A DNA stretch of 64,000 bases from JACCZX01 sp038216465. GTDB taxonomy: Bacteria > Pseudomonadota > Gammaproteobacteria > Burkholderiales > Burkholderiaceae_F. Under the pieces are notes generated by a model. That model searched no databases. It saw nothing but the letters and a program-made list of their open reading frames with translations, and had not been told where the DNA came from. Shown piece by piece: positions 32,554 through 41,640 of the stretch. Each line of letters opens with the position of its first letter. Positions within the stretch are counted from its first letter, which is position 1. The stretch covers positions 1 through 64,000 of the forward strand of contig JBBQQC010000006.1 in the NCBI GenBank assembly GCA_038216465.1, read 5' to 3'. Position numbers and translations under genes: made by a program.

Positions 32554-34965
32554 CTAGTGCTTGACGACCTCGCCGACAGCAGGCGGCTCCGCCGGCTTGG
32601 CGGGCGCGACCGCGACTTCGTCATCGGTTAGCGGAACTGGGCGACGCTCGAGTGCAACTTCGAGCACCTTGTCGATCCACTTGACGGGAATAATCTCAAG
32701 TCGATTCTTGACATTGTCAGGAATCTCCGCGAGATCCTTGACATTTTCCTCGGGGATCAACACCGTCTTGATACCGCCGCGATGCGCCGCGAGAAGTTTC
32801 TCCTTTAACCCGCCGATCGCCAGCACTTCACCACGCAACGTGATCTCGCCGGTCATCGCGACGTCAGCACGAACCGGAATTCCGCTAAACGCCGAAATCA
32901 GCGCCGTCGTGATCGCGATTCCGGCCGACGGTCCATCCTTCGGCGTGGCGCCCTCCGGGAAGTGCACGTGAATGTCGGTTTTCTCAAACACCTCGTCGCG
33001 AATGCCGAGCCGGCGCGAGCGCGCGCGCATCACCGAACGCGCGGCTTCGACCGACTCTTTCATCACATCCCCCAGCGAGCCGGTGCGGTGCACGTTCGCC
33101 TTGCCAGGCATCGTGGCGACCTCGATGGTCAACAGATCGCCGCCGACTTCGGTCCAGGCCAGGCCGGTGACCTGCCCCACTTGATTTTCCTTTTCGGCCA
33201 CACCGAACATGTAACGCCGCACCCCGAGAAACTTGTCTAGGTTGCGCGCCGTCACCTGTACCCGCTTGTCATGTTTCTTGAGCAGCAACTGCTTGACCAC
33301 CTTACGGCAGATCTTGCTGATCTCGCGCTCGAGCGAGCGAACACCGGCCTCGCGCGTGTAGTAGCGAATGATGTCGCGAATCGCGCTCTCGGCGATCGAC
33401 AGCTCGCCGCTTTTCAGCCCGTTGGTCTTCATCTGCTTCGGTAACAGATGCTGCAAGGCGATGTGGACTTTTTCCTCTTCGGTATACCCCGATAGCCGGA
33501 TTACCTCCATCCGGTCCAGCAGCGCCGGCGGGATGTTCATCGTGTTGCTGGTGGCGACGAACATCACGTCCGATAGGTCGAAGTCGACCTCGACGTAGTG
33601 GTCCTGAAACGTGTGGTTTTGCTCGGGGTCGAGCACTTCGAGCAAGGCAGAGGCTGGGTCGCCGCGGAAATCCATTCCCATCTTGTCGACTTCGTCGAGC
33701 AGGAACAGCGGATTGCGCACTCCGGACTTGCCGAGGCTCTGCAGAATTTTCCCGGGCATCGAACCGATGTAGGTACGGCGATGGCCGCGGATTTCAGCTT
33801 CGTCACGCACGCCGCCCAGCGCCATGCGTATGAATTTGCGGTTGGTCGCGCGCGCCACCGACTGTCCGAGCGACGTCTTGCCGACGCCCGGAGGCCCAAC
33901 CAGGCACAGGATCGGCGCCTTCAGCTTGTCGACACGCTGCTGCACGGCAAGGTATTCGAGAATCCGGTCCTTGACCTTCTCGAGCCCGTAGTGGTCATCG
34001 TCGAGCACTTTCTGCGCGTTGCCCAGGTCGTTGTTGATGCGGCTGCGTTTCTTCCAAGGCAGGCCGACCAGAGTGTCAAGATAGTTACGCACCACGGTCG
34101 CTTCGGCCGACATCGGTGACATCAGCTTCAGCTTCTTCAGCTCGGAAGTCGCCTTGTCGCGTGCCGCCTTCGGCATGCGCGCCGCCTTGATCTTCTTCTC
34201 GAGCTCTTCGAGATCGGCGCCCTCTTCACCTTCGCCGAGCTCTTTCTGAATCGCTTTGACCTGTTCGTTCAGGTAATACTCGCGCTGGCTCTTCTCCATC
34301 TGGCGCTTGACGCGTCCGCGGATGCGCTTTTCGACCTGCAGAATGTCGATCTCCGCCTCGAGCTGCGCCAACAAATGCTCGAGCCGCTCGTTGATGCCGA
34401 ACATCTCGAGCACTTTCTGCTTCTGCTCAAGCTTCAGCGGCAGGTGCGCCGCGATGGTGTCGGCCAGGCGGCCCGCCTCGTCGATACCGGCGATCGAAGT
34501 CAGGATTTCCGCCGGGATCTTCTTGTTCAGCTTCACGTACTGGTCGAACTGCGTGACGATCGCGCGCCGCAGCGCTTCGGATTCTGCGGTCGACTGTTGA
34601 TCGGGAACGATCGGCAGCACGTCGGCGGTGAAATGCGCCGGGCCGTCGACGATCCGCTCGATACGAGCTCGCTGCGCACCCTCGACCAGCACCTTAACGG
34701 TGCCGTCCGGAAGCTTCAGCATCTGCAGGATATTGGCGACGCAGCCGATCTCGTAGATGTCTTCGGCCTCGGGTTCGTCCTTCGCTGCATTCTTCTGTGC
34801 GACCAGCATGATGCTCTTGCCCGCTTCCATCGCGGCTTCGAGCGCCTTGATCGACTTCGGGCGGCCAACAAACAGCGGAATGACCATGTGCGGAAACACG
34901 ACGACGTCACGCAAAGGCAGCAACGGCAAGGTCGTAGTTTCCGGCGGCAACATCTGGGTCGTCAT
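32554..34965 (-). CDS. lon: ATP-dependent protease Lon
   Basis: 803-aa homo-oligomeric AAA+ protease that degrades misfolded and regulatory proteins. Visible parts: the LAN substrate-binding domain (LPLLPLRDVVVFPHMVIPLF), Walker A GPPGVGKTS, Walker B LFLLDEVDKMG, and the protease dyad Ser in PKDGPSAGIAITTA with Lys in the GGLKEKLLAAHRGG helix. The start ATG 34963-34965 is chosen over the ATG at 34983 because it has AAGGGA 9 nt upstream, and because the sigma-32-like promoter would leave the longer form almost no leader. The C-terminal tail after residue 780 is Pro/Ala-rich and not conserved. The order tig-clpP-clpX-lon is conserved. Confidence 0.97.
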   Translation of the reverse strand: MTTQMLPPETTTLPLLPLRDVVVFPHMVIPLFVGRPKSIKALEAAMEAGKSIMLVAQKNAAKDEPEAEDIYEIGCVANILQMLKLPDGTVKVLVEGAQRARIERIVDGPAHFTADVLPIVPDQQSTAESEALRRAIVTQFDQYVKLNKKIPAEILTSIAGIDEAGRLADTIAAHLPLKLEQKQKVLEMFGINERLEHLLAQLEAEIDILQVEKRIRGRVKRQMEKSQREYYLNEQVKAIQKELGEGEEGADLEELEKKIKAARMPKAARDKATSELKKLKLMSPMSAEATVVRNYLDTLVGLPWKKRSRINNDLGNAQKVLDDDHYGLEKVKDRILEYLAVQQRVDKLKAPILCLVGPPGVGKTSLGQSVARATNRKFIRMALGGVRDEAEIRGHRRTYIGSMPGKILQSLGKSGVRNPLFLLDEVDKMGMDFRGDPASALLEVLDPEQNHTFQDHYVEVDFDLSDVMFVATSNTMNIPPALLDRMEVIRLSGYTEEEKVHIALQHLLPKQMKTNGLKSGELSIAESAIRDIIRYYTREAGVRSLEREISKICRKVVKQLLLKKHDKRVQVTARNLDKFLGVRRYMFGVAEKENQVGQVTGLAWTEVGGDLLTIEVATMPGKANVHRTGSLGDVMKESVEAARSVMRARSRRLGIRDEVFEKTDIHVHFPEGATPKDGPSAGIAITTALISAFSGIPVRADVAMTGEITLRGEVLAIGGLKEKLLAAHRGGIKTVLIPEENVKDLAEIPDNVKNRLEIIPVKWIDKVLEVALERRPVPLTDDEVAVAPAKPAEPPAVGEVVKH

Positions 34966-34998
34966 TCGAGTCGTTCCCTTCATGTGACTTTAATCGCC

Positions 34999-35026
34999 AT
35001 ATGCGCCCGTGCGGCACGAATGCAAG
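34999..35026 (-). promoter_or_regulatory. Candidate sigma-32 (heat-shock) promoter of lon
   Basis: The minus strand has CTTGCA (35021-35026; consensus CTTGAA) and, after 14 bp, GCGCATAT (34999-35006; consensus CCCCATNT). Spacing equals the sigma-32 optimum. Transcription would begin near 34991, giving a leader of about 26 nt to the ATG at 34965. lon is a sigma-32 target in other proteobacteria. Confidence 0.55.
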
Positions 35027-35132
35027 AGCGGAAGGAATGCGGGCAAACCCAATCTAGCATGCAGAACCCCGGCGCCGCCGGGCAAATAACAGCGGTGAAA
35101 ACGGGAATAAACCGGAGCATCGCTTCCACGCA

Positions 35133-36398
<1,266 letters not shown>

Positions 36399-36419
36399 AG
36401 CTCCGATCGTCGCTAGCCG

Positions 36420-37055
36420 CTACGGCTGCTCGCTGCGGCTTACAAATATCTTGTCAATCAACCCGTACTTTACGGCATCGTCGGCCGACATGAAGTTGTC
36501 GCGTTCCGTGTCTTTGGCGATCTTTTCAATCGTCTGGCCGGTCTGCTCCGCCAGAATCTTGTTGAGCCGCTCGCGCAGGTAAAGAATTTCCTTGGCGTGA
36601 ATTTCGATGTCCGCCGCCTGGCCCTGCACACCGCCCGAGGGCTGATGAATCATGATGCGCGAGTTCGGAAGCGAATACCGCTTGCCCTTGGCGCCCGCTG
36701 CGAGCAGGAATGCGCCCATGCTGGCGGCTACACCGATGCAAATCGAGGAGACATCAGGCTTGACGAACTGCATCGTGTCGTAGATCGCGAACCCCGCGCT
36801 GACCGAGCCGCCGGGTGAGTTGATGTACAGCGAGATGTCCTTGTCCGGATTCTCGGATTCGAGAAACAGCAGTTGCGCAACAACCAGATTGGCAGTCTGC
36901 TCGGTCACCGCCCCGACGATGAATACCACCCGGTCCCGCAACAGGCGCGAATAGATGTCGTAGGCGCGCTCGCCGCGCCCGCTCTGTTCGATAACAATCG
37001 GAACCATTCCGAGTCCCTGTGGCTCCATCGCTGCACTCATCTGCGTTCTGCTCAT
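36420..37055 (-). CDS. clpP: ATP-dependent Clp protease proteolytic subunit ClpP
   Basis: 211-aa serine peptidase that forms the double-ring chamber of ClpXP/ClpAP. The catalytic triad is visible: Ser112 in GVAASMGAFLL, His137 in RIMIHQPSGG and Asp186 in KDTERDNFMS, one residue shifted from E. coli precursor numbering. The first 14-15 residues are a probable self-cleaved propeptide. The hydrophobic docking pocket residues are not checked individually. It lies between tig (7 bp gap) and clpX (21 bp gap) and is probably expressed with both. Confidence 0.98.
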   Translation of the reverse strand: MSRTQMSAAMEPQGLGMVPIVIEQSGRGERAYDIYSRLLRDRVVFIVGAVTEQTANLVVAQLLFLESENPDKDISLYINSPGGSVSAGFAIYDTMQFVKPDVSSICIGVAASMGAFLLAAGAKGKRYSLPNSRIMIHQPSGGVQGQAADIEIHAKEILYLRERLNKILAEQTGQTIEKIAKDTERDNFMSADDAVKYGLIDKIFVSRSEQP

Positions 37056-37062
37056 CTCACCC

Positions 37063-38409
37063 TCATTTGCCTCTGTGCCCCATCAGCTCGTCGAACTCGA
37101 CCGGCGTATCAACCACCTTGGCGCGCTGTAGCACCCAGTTGGTAACGTTGTCCTCGAGTGCAACTGTTTCAAGATCGGAGAGCCGTTTGCGATCCGACAA
37201 GTACCAGTTAATCACATCCTGCGGCTTTTCATAGCTCTGTGCAATCTCCTCGACCAGCTTGCGGATCTGATCGGGGCGCGATTGCAGGTTATTGACACGA
37301 ACCACTTCGCCTAGCAAAAGTCCGAGTCTTACCCGCCGCTCCGCCTCAGGCGCAAACAAATCGAGCGGCAGTGGCGCGTCCTTGGCCGCCATTCCGCGCG
37401 CGATCAGATCGCTGCGAGCACCTTCCGCCAACCGTTGCTTTTCCGACTCAACCAGCGACTTCGGCACGTCAAACGTGCTGCTCACCAGCAGCGCAGACAT
37501 CACTTGATCCTTGGTGCGGGCTTTTAGCCGCGACGCCACCTCGCGCGCAAGGTTGTTCTTGATCTCTGAACGCATCTTGGTGACATCGCCGTCTGCCACA
37601 CCCAGCGATCGTGCAAATTCGGCGTCGATCGGCGGCAGCACCGGCTGCTCCACTTGCTGGACCGTCACTTCGAATGTCGCGGCCTGGCCCGCCAGCGCCT
37701 GCGCACCGTAGTCGGCAGGAAACTGCAGCTGAAACGTCTTGCTCTGTCCCGGCACCATCGCGCGCACGGCCGCCTCGAATCCCGGCAGCATGCGACCCTC
37801 GCCCAGCGTGAATTTAAAGCCGGTTGCGCTTCCGCCCTCGAACGGCTGTCCCGCATTGTCACCGTCGGCATAGGTGCCCTTGAAATCGATCGTCACCGCA
37901 TCGTCGTCTTGCGCCGGCCGCTGCACAGTCTCGAACGTAGCGCGCTGCTTGCGCATGATCTGAAGCGTGCGATCAATCTCGGCCTCACCCAGAGCGCAAG
38001 CCGGACGCTTCACCTCGGCCCCCGAAAGATCGCCGATTGCTATGTCCGGATAAATTTCGAACGTCGCTGAAAACGTCAGGTCCTTCGCCTGGGCGTCGGC
38101 GGCATTCGCCTCAACCTCGGCGCCGCGCGCTTCGAGTCGCGGCTGTCCGGCAACCTTCAAATTGCTTGCGGTTACCGCCGAGTTGAATGCCTCGCCGACC
38201 TTGTCACTCAATACTTCGGCCTGCACCTGCGCGCCGTACGTCTGCGCAACCATCTTGATCGGCACCTTGCCGGGCCGGAACCCCGGCATCTTGATGTCGC
38301 GCGCCAGCTTCACCAGGCGCGCCTTCACTTCCTGTTCGACCGCCGCCGCCGGTACCGTCAGATCGACACGCCGTTCGAGCGCACTAAGGCTTTGTATGGT
38401 TTGTTGCAT
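37063..38409 (-). CDS. tig: Trigger factor (ribosome-associated chaperone and PPIase)
   Basis: 448-aa first chaperone met by nascent chains at the ribosome exit. The N-terminal tail-binding domain holds the ribosome signature GFRPGKVP; the middle FKBP-type domain (about 155-245) includes the segment DAVTIDFKGTYADG, and the C-terminal arms are helical. Length is normal. It starts 22 bp after the 3' end of tRNA-Leu on the same strand and has no obvious promoter of its own in that gap, so a joint tRNA-Leu/tig transcript is likely. Confidence 0.97.
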   Translation of the reverse strand: MQQTIQSLSALERRVDLTVPAAAVEQEVKARLVKLARDIKMPGFRPGKVPIKMVAQTYGAQVQAEVLSDKVGEAFNSAVTASNLKVAGQPRLEARGAEVEANAADAQAKDLTFSATFEIYPDIAIGDLSGAEVKRPACALGEAEIDRTLQIMRKQRATFETVQRPAQDDDAVTIDFKGTYADGDNAGQPFEGGSATGFKFTLGEGRMLPGFEAAVRAMVPGQSKTFQLQFPADYGAQALAGQAATFEVTVQQVEQPVLPPIDAEFARSLGVADGDVTKMRSEIKNNLAREVASRLKARTKDQVMSALLVSSTFDVPKSLVESEKQRLAEGARSDLIARGMAAKDAPLPLDLFAPEAERRVRLGLLLGEVVRVNNLQSRPDQIRKLVEEIAQSYEKPQDVINWYLSDRKRLSDLETVALEDNVTNWVLQRAKVVDTPVEFDELMGHRGK

Positions 38410-38431
38410 TCTTGATTGTTGGAAACCGTCG

Positions 38432-38518
38432 TGGTGCGAAGGGGGGGACTCGAACCCCCACGCCGGTGAAGGCGTCAGGACCTAAACCTGGTGCGTCTAC
38501 CAATTTCGCCACCTTCGC
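38432..38518 (-). tRNA. tRNA-Leu (anticodon UAG)
   Basis: 87 nt with encoded CCA and a long variable arm, as expected for a class II tRNA. It begins GCGAAGGUGGCGAAAUUGG on the minus strand; the anticodon loop is UUUAGGU, giving anticodon UAG (codons CUN). The acceptor GCGAAGG pairs with CCUUCGC (discriminator A). Confidence 0.96.
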
Positions 38519-38631
38519 GGCGCGATGCTCGCGTCGCTTTCCGATCGCGACTCTCGTAACGGCGCCGATTCTAGCGGAACCCCGTGCCCGTTTTGGCGCG
38601 CGATCGCTGTGATAGCTTGGACACCGTGAGC

Positions 38632-39435
38632 ATGGGTCATTACGAGAATTTTCCGGTGGCATCGTGGCTAATGCCGGCACGGTTGCGTCCCGCAGTGGCT
38701 GCGATTTATCGTTTCGCGCGCACTGCGGATGATGTGGCCGACGAAGGCGACGCGTTGCCGGAACAACGCCTCGCTGCACTCGAAGCGTTACGGACGCAGT
38801 TGCGCACAATCGAAGCAGGCACACCCTCCGAATGGCTGGACCTCGCGGCAGCGATCCGGGAGCACGATCTGCCCCTTCCGTTGTTTTTTGACCTCCTATC
38901 TGCCTTCTCGCAGGACGTCACGACGGTGCGGTACGACACGCTCGATGCGCTCGTTGACTATAGCCGACGCTCGGCTAACCCGATCGGCCGCCTGCTGCTG
39001 CAACTCTTTCGCCGCACCGAACGCCACTTGTTGCTGCAATCCGATGCGATATGCACCGGGCTGCAGTTCGCAAATTTCTGGCAGGACGTGGCGATCGACT
39101 GGGGCAAGGGCCGTGTCTATCTGCCGCAGCACGATATGCAAGCATTCGGTGTCACCGAAGCGCACATCGCGGGTGCAATCGTCGATCAGCCGTGGCAACG
39201 TCTGATGGCGTTCCAAGTTCGGCGCACGCGCGAGTTGTTGCAGCAAGGGTCACCGCTGCCACGCGCGATCGGGGGGCGCGTCGGACTCGAACTGCGCCTT
39301 GTCGTGCAGGGCGGTCTGCGTATTCTCGAACGCATCGACGCGGTCAACGGCGACGTATTTGCGCGCCGGCCCACGCTATCGGCGCGCGACTGGACGCTGA
39401 TGGGCTGGCGTGCATTGCTTCCGCTGCCGGCATGA
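38632..39435 (+). CDS. hpnC: Squalene synthase HpnC (hydroxysqualene-forming, trans-prenyltransferase family)
   Basis: 267-aa squalene/phytoene synthase-family enzyme. In the three-enzyme HpnCDE route, HpnC converts presqualene diphosphate into hydroxysqualene. It opens MGHYENFPVASWLMPARL, typical of HpnC, and has the two Asp-rich sites (TADDVADEGD and WQDVAIDWGKGRVYLP). A GTG six bases upstream (38626) is an alternative start that would give the HpnC-like MSMGHYENF. The stop overlaps an ATG (ATGA at 39432-39435) that opens a 15-codon mini-ORF rather than hpnD. It is divergent from tRNA-Leu. Confidence 0.93.
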   Translation: MGHYENFPVASWLMPARLRPAVAAIYRFARTADDVADEGDALPEQRLAALEALRTQLRTIEAGTPSEWLDLAAAIREHDLPLPLFFDLLSAFSQDVTTVRYDTLDALVDYSRRSANPIGRLLLQLFRRTERHLLLQSDAICTGLQFANFWQDVAIDWGKGRVYLPQHDMQAFGVTEAHIAGAIVDQPWQRLMAFQVRRTRELLQQGSPLPRAIGGRVGLELRLVVQGGLRILERIDAVNGDVFARRPTLSARDWTLMGWRALLPLPA

Positions 39436-39476
39436 CACGCGACGAGTACTGCCAGCCTGCGAAGCGCGGTCGATGA
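39432..39476 (+). CDS. 15-codon mini-ORF, apparent duplicate of the hpnD start
   Basis: Encodes MTRDEYCQPAKRGR, almost the first residues of HpnD (MTPDEYCQQK). It starts in the hpnC stop (ATGA) and its own stop overlaps the hpnD ATG (ATGA at 39473-39476). The 15-base block gacgagtactgccag occurs at 39441-39455 and again at 39482-39496, 41 bp apart, so it looks like a short tandem duplication that broke the original frame. Whether it is translated as a coupling relay is unknown. Confidence 0.4.
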   Translation: MTRDEYCQPAKRGR

Positions 39477-40309
39477 CGCCGGACGAGTACTGCCAGCAAA
39501 AAACGGCAAGCAGCGGCTCGAGCTTCTACTACGCGTTTCTTTTTCTGCCGCCCGAGCGGCGGCGTGCGATCACTGCGGTGTACGCCTATTGCCGCGAGGT
39601 CGACGACGTCGCCGATGAAGTCAGTGACCCGGCTGCCGCCGACCTCACGCTCGCTTGGTGGCGCACCGAGATCGCACAGTTGTTTGCGGGTCAGCCGACG
39701 CACCCGGTCACGCGCGCCTTGCGGCCGTACATCGACGCCGATTTCGGGATCTCGCAAGAGCGACTAACCGCGATCCTCGACGGCATGCAGATGGATTTGC
39801 GACAGAATCGATTTCTCGACTACCCGGCGCTACAGCGCTACGCCTACCTGGTGGCCGGCGTGGTCGGCGAAATATCGGCAACGATCTTCGGTCACCGCGA
39901 TCCGCGGACGCTACAGTACGCCGCACGCCTGGGACTCGCGCTGCAACTGATCAATATCATCCGCGACGTCGGCGACGACGCGCGGCGCGGGCGCGTTTAT
40001 CTTCCGCTCGACGAAATGCAGCGCTTCGACGTCAAAGCCTCCGACGTGCTCGGTGCGCGCTACGTCGAAGGCTTCGCGCCGTTGATGCGCTTTCAGGCAG
40101 ACCGCGCACGCGCGGCGTATCGAGAGGCGCTCGCACTGCTTCCCGCGGTCGATCGCAAGGCGCAGCGGCCGGGGTTGATGATGGGCGCCATCTACGCAGC
40201 GTTGTTGACCGAGATCGAACGCGAGAACTTTCAGGTGTTGCATCAGCGCATTGCATTGACACCGCTGCGCAAGCTGTGGCTCGCGTGGCGCACATGGGTG
40301 CGCGGTTGA
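39473..40309 (+). CDS. hpnD: Presqualene diphosphate synthase HpnD
   Basis: 278 aa. Condenses two farnesyl diphosphates to presqualene diphosphate, the first HpnCDE step. Asp-rich motifs are EVDDVADEVSD (about residues 40-50) and NIIRDVGDDARRGRVYLP (about 160-177), both intact. The start ATG 39473 gives MTPDEYCQQKTASSGSSFYY, the family N-terminus. It overlaps the mini-ORF stop and overlaps the start of hpnE by 16 bp, so the three enzymes should be made in step. Confidence 0.95.
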   Translation: MTPDEYCQQKTASSGSSFYYAFLFLPPERRRAITAVYAYCREVDDVADEVSDPAAADLTLAWWRTEIAQLFAGQPTHPVTRALRPYIDADFGISQERLTAILDGMQMDLRQNRFLDYPALQRYAYLVAGVVGEISATIFGHRDPRTLQYAARLGLALQLINIIRDVGDDARRGRVYLPLDEMQRFDVKASDVLGARYVEGFAPLMRFQADRARAAYREALALLPAVDRKAQRPGLMMGAIYAALLTEIERENFQVLHQRIALTPLRKLWLAWRTWVRG

Positions 40310-41640
40310 GCAAGCCCGGCAAGGTGGCTGTAGTCGGCGCCGGGTGGGCCGGCTGCGCGGCGGCAGCCGAGCTGGCTGCACGCGGAGTCACGGTCACGCT
40401 GCTAGAAGCCAGCGAAGAGCTCGGAGGTCGCGCGCGCCGGCTGCCGCTCGAACTGGCGGGAGACTGGCACGTGCTCGACAACGGCCAGCACTTGATGCTG
40501 GGTGCATACATCGAGACGGCCGCGCTGTTCGAGCGATTGAACGTAGCCTTGGCCTCGACGGTAGAGCGGCGGCCATTTGAACTGCGGTATCCAGATGGGT
40601 TTCGATTGCAGGCGGCGCGGCTACCCGCGCCTTGGCACCTGGCGGCGGCGCTGCTCGCGGCGCGCGGCTTGCGGCTCGCCGACCGCGCTGCAATGGTCAG
40701 TCTGCTCAATCGGCTGAAGCGTGCGCGCTGGGATATCGGCCGCGATCGCGGAACCACGCAATGGCTGCATGAATGCGGGCAGACGCCGCAGGTCGTTCGG
40801 CGCGTATGGCGGCCTCTGGCGCTGGCGGCGCTGAACACACCGCTCGACCGCGCCTCGGCGCAGATCTTTGCCAATGTACTGCGTGACTCTCTGGGCGCGG
40901 CCAGTGCAGCGAGCGAAATGTGGGTGCCTCGTGCCGACCTTTCGGCGTTGTTTCCCGAGGCGGTCGAGCGCTACGTCGTGGCGCGGGGTGGAAACGTTCG
41001 CCGCGATGCGCGAATCGAGCGCGTCGAGCGCGATGCGCGCAGCGACGGGTTTCGTCTCCAATTGCGCAACGAACCCGAGCAAATGCTCGAAGTCGACGCT
41101 GTCGTCTATGCGGCCGCCCCCACGTACCTCGCGCACATCGCCGGGCATATCGAACCCTTGCATGCGGTGCTCGAAACGGTAGCCCGCTTCGAGCACGAGC
41201 CGATCTATACCGTCTACCTGAAGTACGCGGCGACCGTGTGCGTGCCGCGCGGCTTCAGCGCGCTGCTCGACGATCCTGCCAAGCGCCGCTATGCGCAGTG
41301 GGTGTTCGACCGCGGTGCGCTCGATCGCGCCAACCAAGGAATTCTTGCGGTCGTGATCAGTTCGAGCGGCCCGCACGAAGCCGAACCGCTGGAGGATGTT
41401 TGCAGCGCCGTGGCGCGGCAATTGACCGATGATCTGCGCCTGCCCGCGCCGCTCGATGCGCGCGCGATAGCGGATCGACGCGCCACACTGGCCGCCGTAC
41501 CAGACTTGCAACGGCCTCCCAATCGAACCCCGTGGCACCGATTTGCGATCGCCGGCGACTGGACCGAATCCGGCTATCCATCGACACTCGAGACCGCAGT
41601 TCGCAGCGGACGCGCAGCGGCGCGCGCCGTGCTGAGTTAG
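40294..41640 (+). CDS. hpnE: Hydroxysqualene dehydroxylase HpnE
   Basis: 448-aa FAD-dependent amine oxidase/phytoene desaturase-like enzyme that reduces hydroxysqualene to squalene, the last HpnCDE step. The Rossmann motif is VAVVGAGWAGCAAAAELAA near residue 10, followed by EASEELGGRARR; the C-terminal FAD segment is FAIAGDWTESGYPSTLETAVRSG. The start is taken at ATG 40294 (overlapping the hpnD end); a TTG at 40306 is possible. It is convergent with radA, sharing 4 bp. No hopene cyclase (shc) gene lies in this window. Confidence 0.93.
   Translation: MGARLSKPGKVAVVGAGWAGCAAAAELAARGVTVTLLEASEELGGRARRLPLELAGDWHVLDNGQHLMLGAYIETAALFERLNVALASTVERRPFELRYPDGFRLQAARLPAPWHLAAALLAARGLRLADRAAMVSLLNRLKRARWDIGRDRGTTQWLHECGQTPQVVRRVWRPLALAALNTPLDRASAQIFANVLRDSLGAASAASEMWVPRADLSALFPEAVERYVVARGGNVRRDARIERVERDARSDGFRLQLRNEPEQMLEVDAVVYAAAPTYLAHIAGHIEPLHAVLETVARFEHEPIYTVYLKYAATVCVPRGFSALLDDPAKRRYAQWVFDRGALDRANQGILAVVISSSGPHEAEPLEDVCSAVARQLTDDLRLPAPLDARAIADRRATLAAVPDLQRPPNRTPWHRFAIAGDWTESGYPSTLETAVRSGRAAARAVLS

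Noticed and set aside
39655..40293. Upstream extension of the hpnE frame (213 codons)
   Set aside because: It overlaps hpnD in another frame and is rich in Arg; the FAD motif and family start lie at 40294.
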